The notes under the pieces: model-generated
What the model was told of the DNA's origin: nothing
The model's input: the letters and a program-made list of their open reading frames with translations, nothing else
Databases searched by the model: none
Assembly: GCA_004431415.1 (NCBI GenBank)
Contig: QPMI01000313.1
Coordinates: 1-50,980 of the forward strand
Length of the DNA stretch: 50,980 bases
Origin: Cyanophora paradoxa
Lineage: Eukaryota; Glaucocystophyceae; Cyanophorales; Cyanophoraceae
Direction of reading: 5' to 3'
Made by a program: the position numbers and the translations under genes
In this document: positions 35,907-48,600 of the stretch, piece after piece
Position numbering within the stretch: the stretch's first letter is position 1
Layout of the letters: the number at the start of each line of letters is the position of its first letter

Positions 35907-38491
35907 GTATATTCTCCATTGACACTGGATCTGCACTTCCCATTAATTCAAGGCCTTTGCACTGGTCTCCTAAGGATAGAGCACTTTTCAAAACAACATT
36001 GGAAGATTTGATTTCCAGAAACATTGCTGAGCCTTCGCAGAGTCCATGGTCAGCACCAGCTTTCTTTGTTACAAAGCAAGGCACAGATGAAATGCGGCTA
36101 GTCACTGATTATCGCAAGTTGAATGCAATTACAAAGAAGAATGTGTATCCTCTTCCCAAGATTCAGGACATGTTGGATGCCCTCCAAGGCAACCAGTTTT
36201 TCTCCACAATGGACTTTTCAAGTGGGTTCTGGCAAGTTAAGATGAAGGATCAAGACAAAGAAAAGACAGCATTCAAAACGCCGTTTGGATTATTTCAGCT
36301 AAAAGTGATGGCGATGGGGCTCACTAATGCACCCCCAACCTTTCAGTCTATAATGGAAGGAATGTTGAACGATTATCTGTGGATATTTGTGCTTGTTTTT
36401 ATTGACGATTTGATTACTTTCTCAAAGTCTTTTGAAGAACATTGCACCCATTTGCAGAAAGTGTTCAACAGGCTGCGGAAAAACCACGCGAAGTTAAAAC
36501 CTAGTAAGTGTCACCTATTCAAAAAGGAGTTGCAATTTCTTGGGCATATTGTTGATGGAACTGGAAGGAGTCCCGATCCAGCGAAGTTAAAGGCCATTGC
36601 CGAGTTTCAACAGCCAACAGATGTATCCAGTTTGCGATCCTTCTTGGGAACTTGCAACTATTATAGGGACAATGTCCAAAATTTCTCGCAAATCACATCT
36701 GATTTATATGAATTGACACAGAAGAATATTGAATGGAAGTGGACAGACCACCATCAGCAACTCTTTGAGCAGGTGAAGCAAGAGTTATTGAAAAAGACTG
36801 TTCTCCACTTCCCTGATTTCAACAAGCGTTTCATTCTTGAAACTGATGCCAGTGATAAAGGCATTGGAGGTATACTATCGCAGGAGAAGGATGGAAAAAT
36901 CATGCCAGTTTACTTCTATAGCAGAAAATGGAGAAAAGAAGAAAGAAATATGCCAGCTTCGGAGGCTGAATGTGCAGCTGTTGTTGATTGTCTCAATACT
37001 TGGAGTCACTACATCAAAGGTGCCCCCAAATCGATTCTCTACACTGACTGCAAGGCATTAGAATGGCTGTTTTCTTTGAAACCCGAAAAGGGAAAGCTCG
37101 CTCGATGGGCAGCTCTGATTCAGCAATATGACATTGACATTCAGTATCGGAGAGGACTATTGAACAAGGCTGATGGCCCATCACGTTACCCAGTGGCTCC
37201 TGATATCAGCAAAAGCGCGGAAGATGTTTTAGATATTTTGCATCTTGAGATGATATTTGGAGATGATAAGTTCGAGGAATTGTTCGAGGCCCAACGCCGA
37301 GATGAGTTCTGTAGATCACTTATTGACATTTTGGAAGGCAACAACTCACACAATGAAAAGCTTTTACGCACATCCCAGTTTTTCGGCTTGGACAAGAATG
37401 GGATTCTGGTTTTCAAGCCTTCCAATCTGCAGCACAGAGTGGTTATTCCTAAGTCTTTACAGCATGAGTTGATTTCGAAATCTCATGATCACCCCATGTC
37501 TGGACACTTTGGACATGAGAAAATTTTATTTGATTTGAAACGGAAGTATTTCTGGAAATCCATGAATGAAGATGTGAAAAAGTTCGTTTCTAACTGCATC
37601 AAGTGTCAATATCGGAAACCTCTGACAGGTCGTTCACAAGCGCCTCAGCAAATGGTAGAAGCTTCAAGGCCTTTTGAGGTTGTTGAACTGGATTTTATCG
37701 GCCCTCTACCTACTACAAACCGAGGCAATCGCTTTATTTGTACAGCTATATGTGTCTATACTGGATATGGCGAAGCTCGTGCAACTGCATCAATGTCAGC
37801 CAAGGCTGCTTGCAACATGCTTTATGAGGACATCATATGCCGGCATGGAGTTCCAAAAATGATTTACACTGATCAAGGTGGAGCATTTGCTAGTGGAGTA
37901 ACAAAACGACTTTGTAGCAAGTTCGGAATTAAATCCGTGCTCAACTCTGGATACCGACCTCAGGCGACTGGCAAGGTCGAACGGCTCAACCAAACTCTCA
38001 AGGATATTATTTACAATTACATAAATGACGAGCACTCGGATTGGGATAAGTATATTTCGTCAGCATTGTTTGCGATTCGAAGCCACGTAAACAAGACAAT
38101 GGGCGTATCGCCGTTCTTTCCCGTCTACGGGCGCGATGCGGTCTTTCCTTACGATTTATCTCTTTCTCACGAGTCGGAACAGCCGAACTACTTGGAACAT
38201 ATGCTTACTCGATTGAATGATGCCAAGCAGCGAGTTGACAGTATTTTCGCAAAGCGCAAGGAGGAAGTGATGGCAGAGAATGCTAAAGATGATTGGACAC
38301 GTTTTGAGATTGACGACATGGTCCTAGTTCGTGACCTTGGGGCGAAAGGTTTACAACCCCGGTTTACTGGACCTTACGCTGTTTTGAAGCGGACGTCCGC
38401 GGTCAACTATCTCTTATGGGACCCAGAGCGGCCCAAGTTTCCTTTCGTTAGCCACGTTGACCGGATGCGTCCTTTCGTAGCACAGAGCTAG
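35907..38491 (+). CDS. Family A pol (RT, RNase H, integrase), last copy
   Basis: Longest pol without obvious lesions: RT from NSRPLHWSPKDR through LVTDYRKLNAITKK, the intact motif MDFSSGFWQVK and catalytic FIDD. RNase H has LETDASDKGIGG. The integrase has a complete HHCC finger, GYGEARAT present, and DDE residues in ELDFIGPL, IYTDQGG and KVERLNQ. The C-terminal GPYAVLKRTSAVNYLLW resembles the GPF/Y module of Ty3 integrases. It lacks its own gag and protease in frame, starting at a recombination junction with the hybrid copy. It ends VAQS and is followed by the polypurine tract and LTR. Confidence 0.88.
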
Positions 38492-38502
38492 CGGAGAGGG
38501 GA

Positions 38503-38618
38503 TGACAGGCTCCCGCCTGCAGGCTCTCTCTCTCGTTTCCCCCCCCCCAGTCGGGGTAAGGAGCTTATCTTGTATGCACGGGTGAACAATAAGAAGACAA
38601 AATCTAGCGCTGCCAACA
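38503..38618 (+). repeat. 3' LTR of family A (116 bp), right end of composite
   Basis: Matches 26431-26546 with GAGCTTATC for GAGCTAATC. It ends GCCAACA and abuts reverse-orientation satellite directly. Confidence 0.92.
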
Positions 38619-39685
38619 GTGCATATTCCCCCAGAGAGGTTTGGGGTGAATCTTCTTCTTTTTTGTGGCAGATCGGAAACCGGGGGCCTTCAACTGAGTG
38701 ACTTGCTGGTGGGTGGGTCATTTGCCTGAGGCTAGAGCCTTGTGCATATTCCCCCAGAGAGATTTGAAGTGCATCTTTCTTCTATTTTGTGGCGGATCGG
38801 AAACCTGCGGCCTCTGAATGGGTGACTTGCTGGTGGGTGGGTCATTTACCTAAGGCTAGCGCCTTGTGCATATTCCCCCAGAGAGATTTGAAGTGCATCT
38901 TTCTTCTATTTTCTGGCAGATCGGAAACCAGGGGCCTTCAACTGAGTGACTTGCTGGTGCGTGGGTCATTTGCCTGAGGCTAGAGCCTTGTGCATATTCC
39001 CCCAGAGAGATTTGGGGTGCATCTTTCTTCTATTTTCTGGCAGATTGGAAACCCGGGGCGTTCCACTGGGTGAGTTGCTGGTGGGTGGGTCATCTGCCTA
39101 AGGCTAGCGCCTTGTGCATATTCCCCCAGAGAGATTTGGGGTGCATCCTTTTTCTATTTTCTGGGAGATCGGAAACCTGGGGCTTCGACTGAGTGACTTG
39201 CTGGTGGGTGGGTCATCTGTGTAAGGCTAGCGCCTTGTGCATATTCCCCCAGAGAGATTTGGGGTGCATCTTTCTTCTATTTTGTGGCAGATCGGAAACC
39301 GGGGGCCTTCAACTGAGTGACTTGCTGGTGGGTGGGTCATTTGCCTGAGGCTAGAGCCTTGTGCATATTCCCCCAGAGAGATTTGGGGTGAATCTTCTTC
39401 TTTTTTGTGGTGGGTCATCTGCCTAAGGCTAGCGCCTTGTGCATATTCCCCCAGAGAGATTTGGGGTGCATCTTTCTTCTATTTTGTGGCAGATCGGAAA
39501 CCCGGGGCCTTCGACTGAGTGACTTGCTGGTGGGTGGGGCATTTGCCTAAGGCTAGAGCCTCGTGCATATTCACCCAGAGAGATTTGGGGTGCATCCTTC
39601 TTCTATTTTGTGGCAGATCAGAAACCTGCAGCCTCTGACTGGGTGACTTGCTTGTTGGAAGAGATTTGGGGTACATCTTTCTTCC
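38619..39685 (-). repeat. Satellite in reverse orientation (right of gene/TE block)
   Basis: About eight to nine diverged monomers on the minus strand (GTGCATATTCCCCCAGAG, CTTCTATTTTGTGGCAGATC, GGTGGGTGGGTCAT). Variants such as AGAGCC for AGCGCC occur. The last monomer is truncated at TCTTTCTTC, 39685. Confidence 0.94.
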
Positions 39686-42600
39686 CAGGTTTCGGATCTG
39701 TGGCAAAATAGAAGAAAGATGCACCCCAAATCTCTCGGGGGGAATATGCACAAGGCGCTAACCTCTGGCAGATGACCCACCCACCCAGAAGTCACTCAGT
39801 CAAAGGCCCCAAGTTTCCGATCTGCCACAAAATAGAAGAAAGATGCACCCAAAATCTCTCTGGGGGAACATGCACAAGGTGCTAGCTTTAGGCAGATGAC
39901 CCACCCACCAGCAAGTCACTCAGTCGAAGGCCCCAGGTTTCCGATCTGCCACAAAATAGAAGACAGATGCACCCCAAATCTCTCTGGGGGGATATGCACA
40001 AGGCGCTAGCCTTAGGCAGATGACCCACTCAACAGCAAGTCACTCAGTCAAAGGCCCCAGGTTTCTGATCTGCCACAAAAAGAAAGAAAGATGCACCCCA
40101 AATCTCTCTGGGGGGATATGCACAAGGTGCTAGCCTTAGGCAGATGACCCACCCACCAGCAAGTCACTCAGTCGAACACCCCAGGTTTCTGATCCGCCAC
40201 AAAATAGAAGAATAATGCACCCCTCTCTGGGGGGATATGCATCAGGCGCTAGCCTTAGGCAGATGACCCACCCACCAGCAAGTCACTCAGTCAAAGGCCC
40301 CAGGTTTCCGATCTGCCAGAAAATAGAAGAAAGATGCACCCAAAATCTCTCTGGGGAACATGCACCAGGTGCTAGCCTTAGGCAGATGATCCACCCACCA
40401 ACAAGTCACTCAGTCGAAGCCCCAGGTTTCCGATCTGCCACAAAATAGAAGAAAGATGCACCCCAAATCTCTCTGGGGATATGCACAGGCGCTGCCTTAG
40501 GCAGATGACCCACCCACCAGCAAGCACTCAGTCAAGGCCCCAGGTTTCCGATCGCCACAAAATAGAAGAAAGATGCACCCCAAATCTCTCTGGGGGAATA
40601 TGCACAAGGCGCTAGCCTTAGGCAGATGACCCACCCACCAGCAAGTCACTCAGTCGAAGGCCCCAGGTTTCCAATCTGCCACAAAAAGAAGAAAGATGCA
40701 CCCCAAATCTCTCTGGGGGAATATGCACAAGGCGCTAGCCTTAGGCAGATGACCCACCCACCAGCAAGTCACTCAGTCAACGCCCCAGGTTTCCGATCTG
40801 CCACAAAATAGAAGAAAGATGCACCCAAATCTCTCTGGGGGAATATGCACAAGGCGCTAGCCTTAGGCAGATGACCCACCCACCAGCAAGTCACTCAGTC
40901 GAAGGCCCCAGGTTTCCGATCTGCCACAAAATAGAAGAAAGATGCACTCCAAATCTCTCTGGGGGAATATGCACAAGGCGCTAGCCTTAGGCAGATGACC
41001 CACCCACCAGCAAGTCACTCAGTCGAAGGCCCCAGGTTTCCGATCTGCCACAAAATAGAAGAAAGATGCACCCCAAATCTCTCTGGGGGAATATGCACAA
41101 GGCGCTAGCCTTAGGCAGATGACCCACCCACCAGCAAGTCACTCAGTGAAGGCCCCAGGTTTCCGATCTGCCACAAAATAGAAGAAAGATGCACCCAAAT
41201 CTCTCTGGGGGAATATGCACAAGGCGCTAGCCTTAGGCAGATGACCCACCCACAGCAAGTCACTCAGTCAAGGCCCCAGGTTTCGATCTGCCACAAAAAG
41301 AAGAAGATGCACCCAAATCTCTCTGGGGGAATATGCACAAGGCGCTAGCCTTAGGCAGATGACCCACCCACCAGCAAGTCACTCAGTCAGAGGCCCCAGG
41401 TTTCCGATCTGCCACAAAATAGAAGAAAGATGCACCCAAATCTCTCTGGGGGAATATGCACAAGGCGCTAGCCTTAGGCAGATGACCCACCCACCAGCAA
41501 GTCACTCAGTCAAGGCCCCAGGTTTCCGATCTGCCACAAAATAGAAGAAAGATGCACCCCAAATCTCTCTGGGGGAATATGCACAAGGCGCTAGCCTTAG
41601 GCAGATGACCCACCCACCAGCAAGTCACTCAGTCAAAGGCCCCAGGTTTCCGATCTGCCACAAAATAGAAGAAAGATGCACCCCAAATCTCTCTGGGGGA
41701 ATATGCACAAGGCGCTAGCCTTAGGCAGATGACCCACCCACCAGCAAGTCACTCAGTCGAAGGCCCAGGTTTCCGATCTGCCACAAAATAGAAGAAAGAT
41801 GCACCCCAAATCTCTCTGGGGGAATATGCACAAGGCGCTAGCCTTAGGCAGATGACCCACCCACCAGCAAGTCACTCAGTCAAGGCCCCAGGTTTCCGAT
41901 CTGCCACAAAATAGAAGAAAGATGCACCCAAATCTCTCTGGGGAATATGCACAAGGCGCTAGCCTTAGGCAGATGACCCACCCACCAGCAAGTCACTCAG
42001 TCAAGGCCCAGGTTTCCGATCTGCCACAAAATAGAAGAAAGATGCACCCAAATCTCTCTGGGGGAATATGCACAAGGCGCTAGCCTTAGGCAGATGACCC
42101 ACCCACCAGCAAGTCACTCAGTCAAGGCCCCAGGTTTCCGATCTGCCACAAAATAGAAGAAGATGCACCCAAATCTCTCTGGGGGAATATGCACAAGGCG
42201 CTAGCCTTAGGCAGATGACCCACCCACCAGCAAGTCACTCAGTCAAGGCCCCAGGTTTCCGATCTGCCACAAAATAGAAGAAAGATGCACCCCAAATCTC
42301 TCTGGGGAATATGCACAAGGCGCTAGCCTTAGGCAGATGACCCACCCACCAGCAAGTCACTCAGTCAAAGGCCCCAGGTTTCCGATCTGCCACAAAATAG
42401 AAGAAAGATGCACCCCAAATCTCTCTGGGGAATATGCACAAGGCGCTAGCCTTAGGCAGATGACCCACCCACCAGCAAGTCACTCAGTCAAGGCCCCAGG
42501 TTTCCGATCTGCCACAAAATAGAAGAAAGATGCACCCAAATCTCTCTGGGGAATATGCACAAGGCGCTAGCCTTAGGCAGATGACCCACCCACCAGCAAG

Positions 42601-45600
42601 TCACTCAGTCAAGGCCCCAGGTTTCCGATCTGCCACAAAATAGAAGAAAGATGCACCCAAATCTCTCTGGGGAATATGCACAAGGCGCTAGCCTTAGGCA
42701 GATGACCCACCCACCAGCAAGTCACTCAGTCAAGGCCCCAGGTTTCCGATCTGCCACAAAATAGAAGAAAGATGCACCCAAATCTCTCTGGGGAATATGC
42801 ACAAGGCGCTAGCCTTAGGCAGATGACCCACCCACCAGCAAGTCACTCAGTCAAGGCCCCAGGTTTCCGATCTGCCACAAAATAGAAGAAAGATGCACCC
42901 AAATCTCTCTGGGGAATATGCACAAGGCGCTAGCCTTAGGCAGATGACCCACCCACCAGCAAGTCACTCAGTCAAGGCCCCAGGTTTCCGATCTGCCACA
43001 AAATAGAAGAAGATGCACCCAAATCTCTCTGGGGAATATGCACAAGGCGCTAGCCTTAGGCAGATGACCCACCCACCAGCAAGTCACTCAGTCAAGGCCC
43101 CAGGTTTCCGATCTGCCACAAAATAGAAGAAGATGCACCCAAATCTCTCTGGGGAATATGCACAAGGCGCTAGCCTTAGGCAGATGACCCACCCACCAGC
43201 AAGTCACTCAGTCAAGGCCCCAGGTTTCCGATCTGCCACAAAATAGAAGAAAGATGCACCCAAATCTCTCTGGGGAATATGCACAAGGCGCTAGCCTTAG
43301 GCAGATGACCCACCCACCAGCAAGTCACTCAGTCAAGGCCCCAGGTTTCCGATCTGCCACAAAATAGAAGAAAGATGCACCCAAATCTCTCTGGGGGAAT
43401 ATGCACAAGGCGCTAGCCTTAGGCAGATGACCCACCCACCAGCAAGTCACTCAGTCAAGGCCCCAGGTTTCCGATCTGCCACAAAATAGAAGAAGATGCA
43501 CCCAAATCTCTCTGGGGAATATGCACAAGGCGCTAGCCTTAGGCAGATGACCCACCCACCAGCAAGTCACTCAGTCAAGGCCCCAGGTTTCCGATCTGCC
43601 ACAAAATAGAAGAAAGATGCACCCAAATCTCTCTGGGGAATATGCACAAGGCGCTAGCCTTAGGCAGATGACCCACCCACCAGCAAGTCACTCAGTCAAG
43701 GCCCCAGGTTTCCGATCTGCCACAAAATAGAAGAAGATGCACCCAAATCTCTCTGGGGAATATGCACAAGGCGCTAGCCTTAGGCAGATGACCCACCCAC
43801 CAGCAAGTCACTCAGTCAAGGCCCCAGGTTTCCGATCTGCCACAAAATAGAAGAAAGATGCACCCAAATCTCTCTGGGGGAATATGCACAAGGCGCTAGC
43901 CTTAGGCAGATGACCCACCCACCAGCAAGTCACTCAGTCAAGGCCCCAGGTTTCCGATCTGCCACAAAATAGAAGAAGATGCACCCAAATCTCTCTGGGG
44001 AATATGCACAAGGCGCTAGCCTTAGGCAGATGACCCACCCACCAGCAAGTCACTCAGTCAAGGCCCCAGGTTTCCGATCTGCCACAAAATAGAAGAAAGA
44101 TGCACCCCAAATCTCTCTGGGGGAATATGCACAAGGCGCTAGCCTTAGGCAGATGACCCACCCACCAGCAAGTCACTCAGTCAAAGGCCCCAGGTTTCCG
44201 ATCTGCCACAAAATAGAAGAAGATGCACCCAAATCTCTCTGGGGGAATATGCACAAGGCGCTAGCCTTAGGCAGATGACCCACCCACCAGCAAGTCACTC
44301 AGTCGAAGGCCCCAGGTTTCCGATCTGCCACAAAATAGAAGAAAGATGCACCCCAAATCTCTCTGGGGGAATATGCACAAGGCGCTAGCCTTAGGCAGAT
44401 GACCCACCCACCAGCAAGTCACTCAGTCAAAGGCCCCAGGTTTCCGATCTGCCACAAAATAGAAGAAGATGCACCCAAATCTCTCTGGGGGAATATGCAC
44501 AAGGCGCTAGCCTTAGGCAGATGACCCACCCACCAGCAAGTCACTCAGTCAAAGGCCCCAGGTTTCCGATCTGCCACAAAATAGAAGAAAGATGCACCCA
44601 AATCTCTCTGGGGAATATGCACAAGGCGCTAGCCTTAGGCAGATGACCCACCCACCAGCAAGTCACTCAGTCAAGGCCCCAGGTTTCCGATCTGCCACAA
44701 AATAGAAGAAAGATGCACCCAAATCTCTCTGGGGAATATGCACAAGGCGCTAGCCTTAGGCAGATGACCCACCCACCAGCAAGTCACTCAGTCAAGGCCC
44801 CAGGTTTCCGATCTGCCACAAAATAGAAGAAAGATGCACCCAAATCTCTCTGGGGGAATATGCACAAGGCGCTAGCCTTAGGCAGATGACCCACCCACCA
44901 GCAAGTCACTCAGTCAAGGCCCCAGGTTTCCGATCTGCCACAAAATAGAAGAAAGATGCACCCAAATCTCTCTGGGGAATATGCACAAGGCGCTAGCCTT
45001 AGGCAGATGACCCACCCACCAGCAAGTCACTCAGTCGAAGGCCCCAGGTTTCCGATCTGCCACAAAATAGAAGAAAGATGCACCCAAATCTCTCTGGGGA
45101 ATATGCACAAGGCGCTAGCCTTAGGCAGATGACCCACCCACCAGCAAGTCACTCAGTCAAAGGCCCCAGGTTTCCGATCTGCCACAAAATAGAAGAAAGA
45201 TGCACCCCAAATCTCTCTGGGGAATATGCACAAGGCGCTAGCCTTAGGCAGATGACCCACCCACCAGCAAGTCACTCAGTCGAAGGCCCCAGGTTTCCGA
45301 TCTGCCACAAAATAGAAGGAAGATGCACCCCAAATCTCTCTGGGGGAATATGCACAAGGCGCTAGCCTTAGGCAGATGACCCACCCACCAGCAAGTCACT
45401 CAGTCAAGGCCCCAGGTTTCCGATCTGCCACAAAATAGAAGAAAGATGCACCCCAAATCTCTCTGGGGGAATATGCACAAGGCGCTAGCCTTAGGCAGAT
45501 GACCCACCCACCAGCAAGTCACTCAGTCAAGGCCCCAGGTTTCCGATCTGCCACAAAATAGAAGAAGATGCACCCAAATCTCTCTGGGGGAATATGCACA

Positions 45601-48600
45601 AGGCGCTAGCCTTAGGCAGATGACCCACCCACCAGCAAGTCACTCAGTCGAAGGCCCCAGGTTTCCGATCTGCCACAAAATAGAAGAAAGATGCACCCAA
45701 ATCTCTCTGGGGGAATATGCACAAGGCGCTAGCCTTAGGCAGATGACCCACCCACCAGCAAGTCACTCAGTCAAAGGCCCCAGGTTTCCGATCTGCCACA
45801 AAATAGAAGAAGATGCACCCCAAATCTCTCTGGGGGAATATGCACAAGGCGCTAGCCTTAGGCAGATGACCCACCCACCAGCAAGTCACTCAGTCGAAGG
45901 CCCCAGGTTTCCGATCTGCCACAAAATAGAAGAAAGATGCACCCCAAATCTCTCTGGGGGAATATGCACAAGGCGCTAGCCTTAGGCAGATGACCCACCC
46001 ACCAGCAAGTCACTCAGTCAAAGGCCCCAGGTTTCCGATCTGCCACAAAATAGAAGAAAGATGCACCCAAATCTCTCTGGGGGAATATGCACAAGGCGCT
46101 AGCCTTAGGCAGATGACCCACCCACCAGCAAGTCACTCAGTCAAGGCCCCAGGTTTCCGATCTGCCACAAAATAGAAGAAGATGCACCCAAATCTCTCTG
46201 GGGAATATGCACAAGGCGCTAGCCTTAGGCAGATGACCCACCCACCAGCAAGTCACTCAGTCAAGGCCCCAGGTTTCCGATCTGCCACAAAATAGAAGAA
46301 AGATGCACCCAAATCTCTCTGGGGGAATATGCACAAGGCGCTAGCCTTAGGCAGATGACCCACCCACCAGCAAGTCACTCAGTCAAGGCCCCAGGTTTCC
46401 GATCTGCCACAAAATAGAAGAAAGATGCACCCAAATCTCTCTGGGGAATATGCACAAGGCGCTAGCCTTAGGCAGATGACCCACCCACCAGCAAGTCACT
46501 CAGTCAAGGCCCCAGGTTTCCGATCTGCCACAAAATAGAAGAAAGATGCACCCAAATCTCTCTGGGGAATATGCACAAGGCGCTAGCCTTAGGCAGATGA
46601 CCCACCCACCAGCAAGTCACTCAGTCAAGGCCCCAGGTTTCCGATCTGCCACAAAATAGAAGAAAGATGCACCCCAAATCTCTCTGGGGGAATATGCACA
46701 AGGCGCTAGCCTTAGGCAGATGACCCACCCACCAGCAAGTCACTCAGTCAAAGGCCCCAGGTTTCCGATCTGCCACAAAATAGAAGAAAGATGCACCCCA
46801 AATCTCTCTGGGGGAATATGCACAAGGCGCTAGCCTTAGGCAGATGACCCACCCACCAGCAAGTCACTCAGTCGAAGGCCCCAGGTTTCCGATCTGCCAC
46901 AAAATAGAAGAAAGATGCACCCAAATCTCTCTGGGGGAATATGCACAAGGCGCTAGCCTTAGGCAGATGACCCACCCACCAGCAAGTCACTCAGTCAAAG
47001 GCCCCAGGTTTCCGATCTGCCACAAAATAGAAGAAAGATGCACCCAAATCTCTCTGGGGAATATGCACAAGGCGCTAGCCTTAGGCAGATGACCCACCCA
47101 CCAGCAAGTCACTCAGTCAAGGCCCCAGGTTTCCGATCTGCCACAAAATAGAAGAAAGATGCACCCCAAATCTCTCTGGGGAATATGCACAAGGCGCTAG
47201 CCTTAGGCAGATGACCCACCCACCAGCAAGTCACTCAGTCAAAGGCCCCAGGTTTCCGATCTGCCACAAAATAGAAGAAAGATGCACCCCAAATCTCTCT
47301 GGGGGAATATGCACAAGGCGCTAGCCTTAGGCAGATGACCCACCCACCAGCAAGTCACTCAGTCAGAGGCCCCAGGTTTCCGATCTGCCACAAAATAGAA
47401 GAAAGATGCACCCCAAATCTCTCTGGGGGAATATGCACAAGGCGCTAGCCTTAGGCAGATGACCCACCCACCAGCAAGTCACTCAGTCAAGGCCCCAGGT
47501 TTCCGATCTGCCACAAAATAGAAGAAAGATGCACCCAAATCTCTCTGGGGAATATGCACAAGGCGCTAGCCTTAGGCAGATGACCCACCCACCAGCAAGT
47601 CACTCAGTCAAGGCCCCAGGTTTCCGATCTGCCACAAAATAGAAGAAGATGCACCCAAATCTCTCTGGGGAATATGCACAAGGCGCTAGCCTTAGGCAGA
47701 TGACCCACCCACCAGCAAGTCACTCAGTCAAGGCCCCAGGTTTCCGATCTGCCACAAAATAGAAGAAGATGCACCCCAAATCTCTCTGGGGAATATGCAC
47801 AAGGCGCTAGCCTTAGGCAGATGACCCACCCACCAGCAAGTCACTCAGTCAAGGCCCCAGGTTTCCGATCTGCCACAAAATAGAAGAAGATGCACCCAAA
47901 TCTCTCTGGGGGAATATGCACAAGGCGCTAGCCTTAGGCAGATGACCCACCCACCAGCAAGTCACTCAGTCAAGGCCCCAGGTTTCCGATCTGCCACAAA
48001 ATAGAAGAAGATGCACCCCAAATCTCTCTGGGGAATATGCACAAGGCGCTAGCCTTAGGCAGATGACCCACCCACCAGCAAGTCACTCAGTCAAGGCCCC
48101 AGGTTTCCGATCTGCCACAAAATAGAAGAAAGATGCACCCAAATCTCTCTGGGGAATATGCACAAGGCGCTAGCCTTAGGCAGATGACCCACCCACCAGC
48201 AAGTCACTCAGTCAAGGCCCCAGGTTTCCGATCTGCCACAAAATAGAAGAAGATGCACTCCAAATCTCTCTGGGGGAATATGCACAAGGCGCTAGCCTTA
48301 GGCAGATGACCCACCCACCAGCAAGTCACTCAGTCGAAGGCCCCAGGTTTCCGATCTGCCACAAAATAGAAGAAAGATGCACTCCAAATCTCTCTGGGGG
48401 AATATGCACAAGGCGCTAGCCTTAGGCAGATGACCCACCCACCAGCAAGTCACTCAGTCAGAGGCCCCAGGTTTCCGATCTGCCACAAAATAGAAGAAAG
48501 ATGCACCCAAATCTCTCTGGGGAATATGCACAAGGCGCTAGCCTTAGGCAGATGACCCACCCACCAGCAAGTCACTCAGTCAAGGCCCCAGGTTTCCGAT

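Larger units (their letters stand above)
24973..38618 (+). mobile_element. Composite nest of short-LTR Ty3/Gypsy elements
   Basis: A 13.6-kb block made of a family B 5' end (LTR-like, gag first part), a complete family A copy at 26431-30728, the rest of family B gag, then family A protease/pol text repeated three times in tandem. A hybrid copy, a last pol and a 3' LTR follow. The outer ends have no shared target duplication, so the whole is a product of nested insertion and recombination, not one transposition. Confidence 0.8.

Noticed and set aside
24973-38618. A single intact 13.6-kb retrotransposon
   Set aside because: The outer ends belong to different families, share no target duplication, and the interior has tandem and inverted rearrangements.
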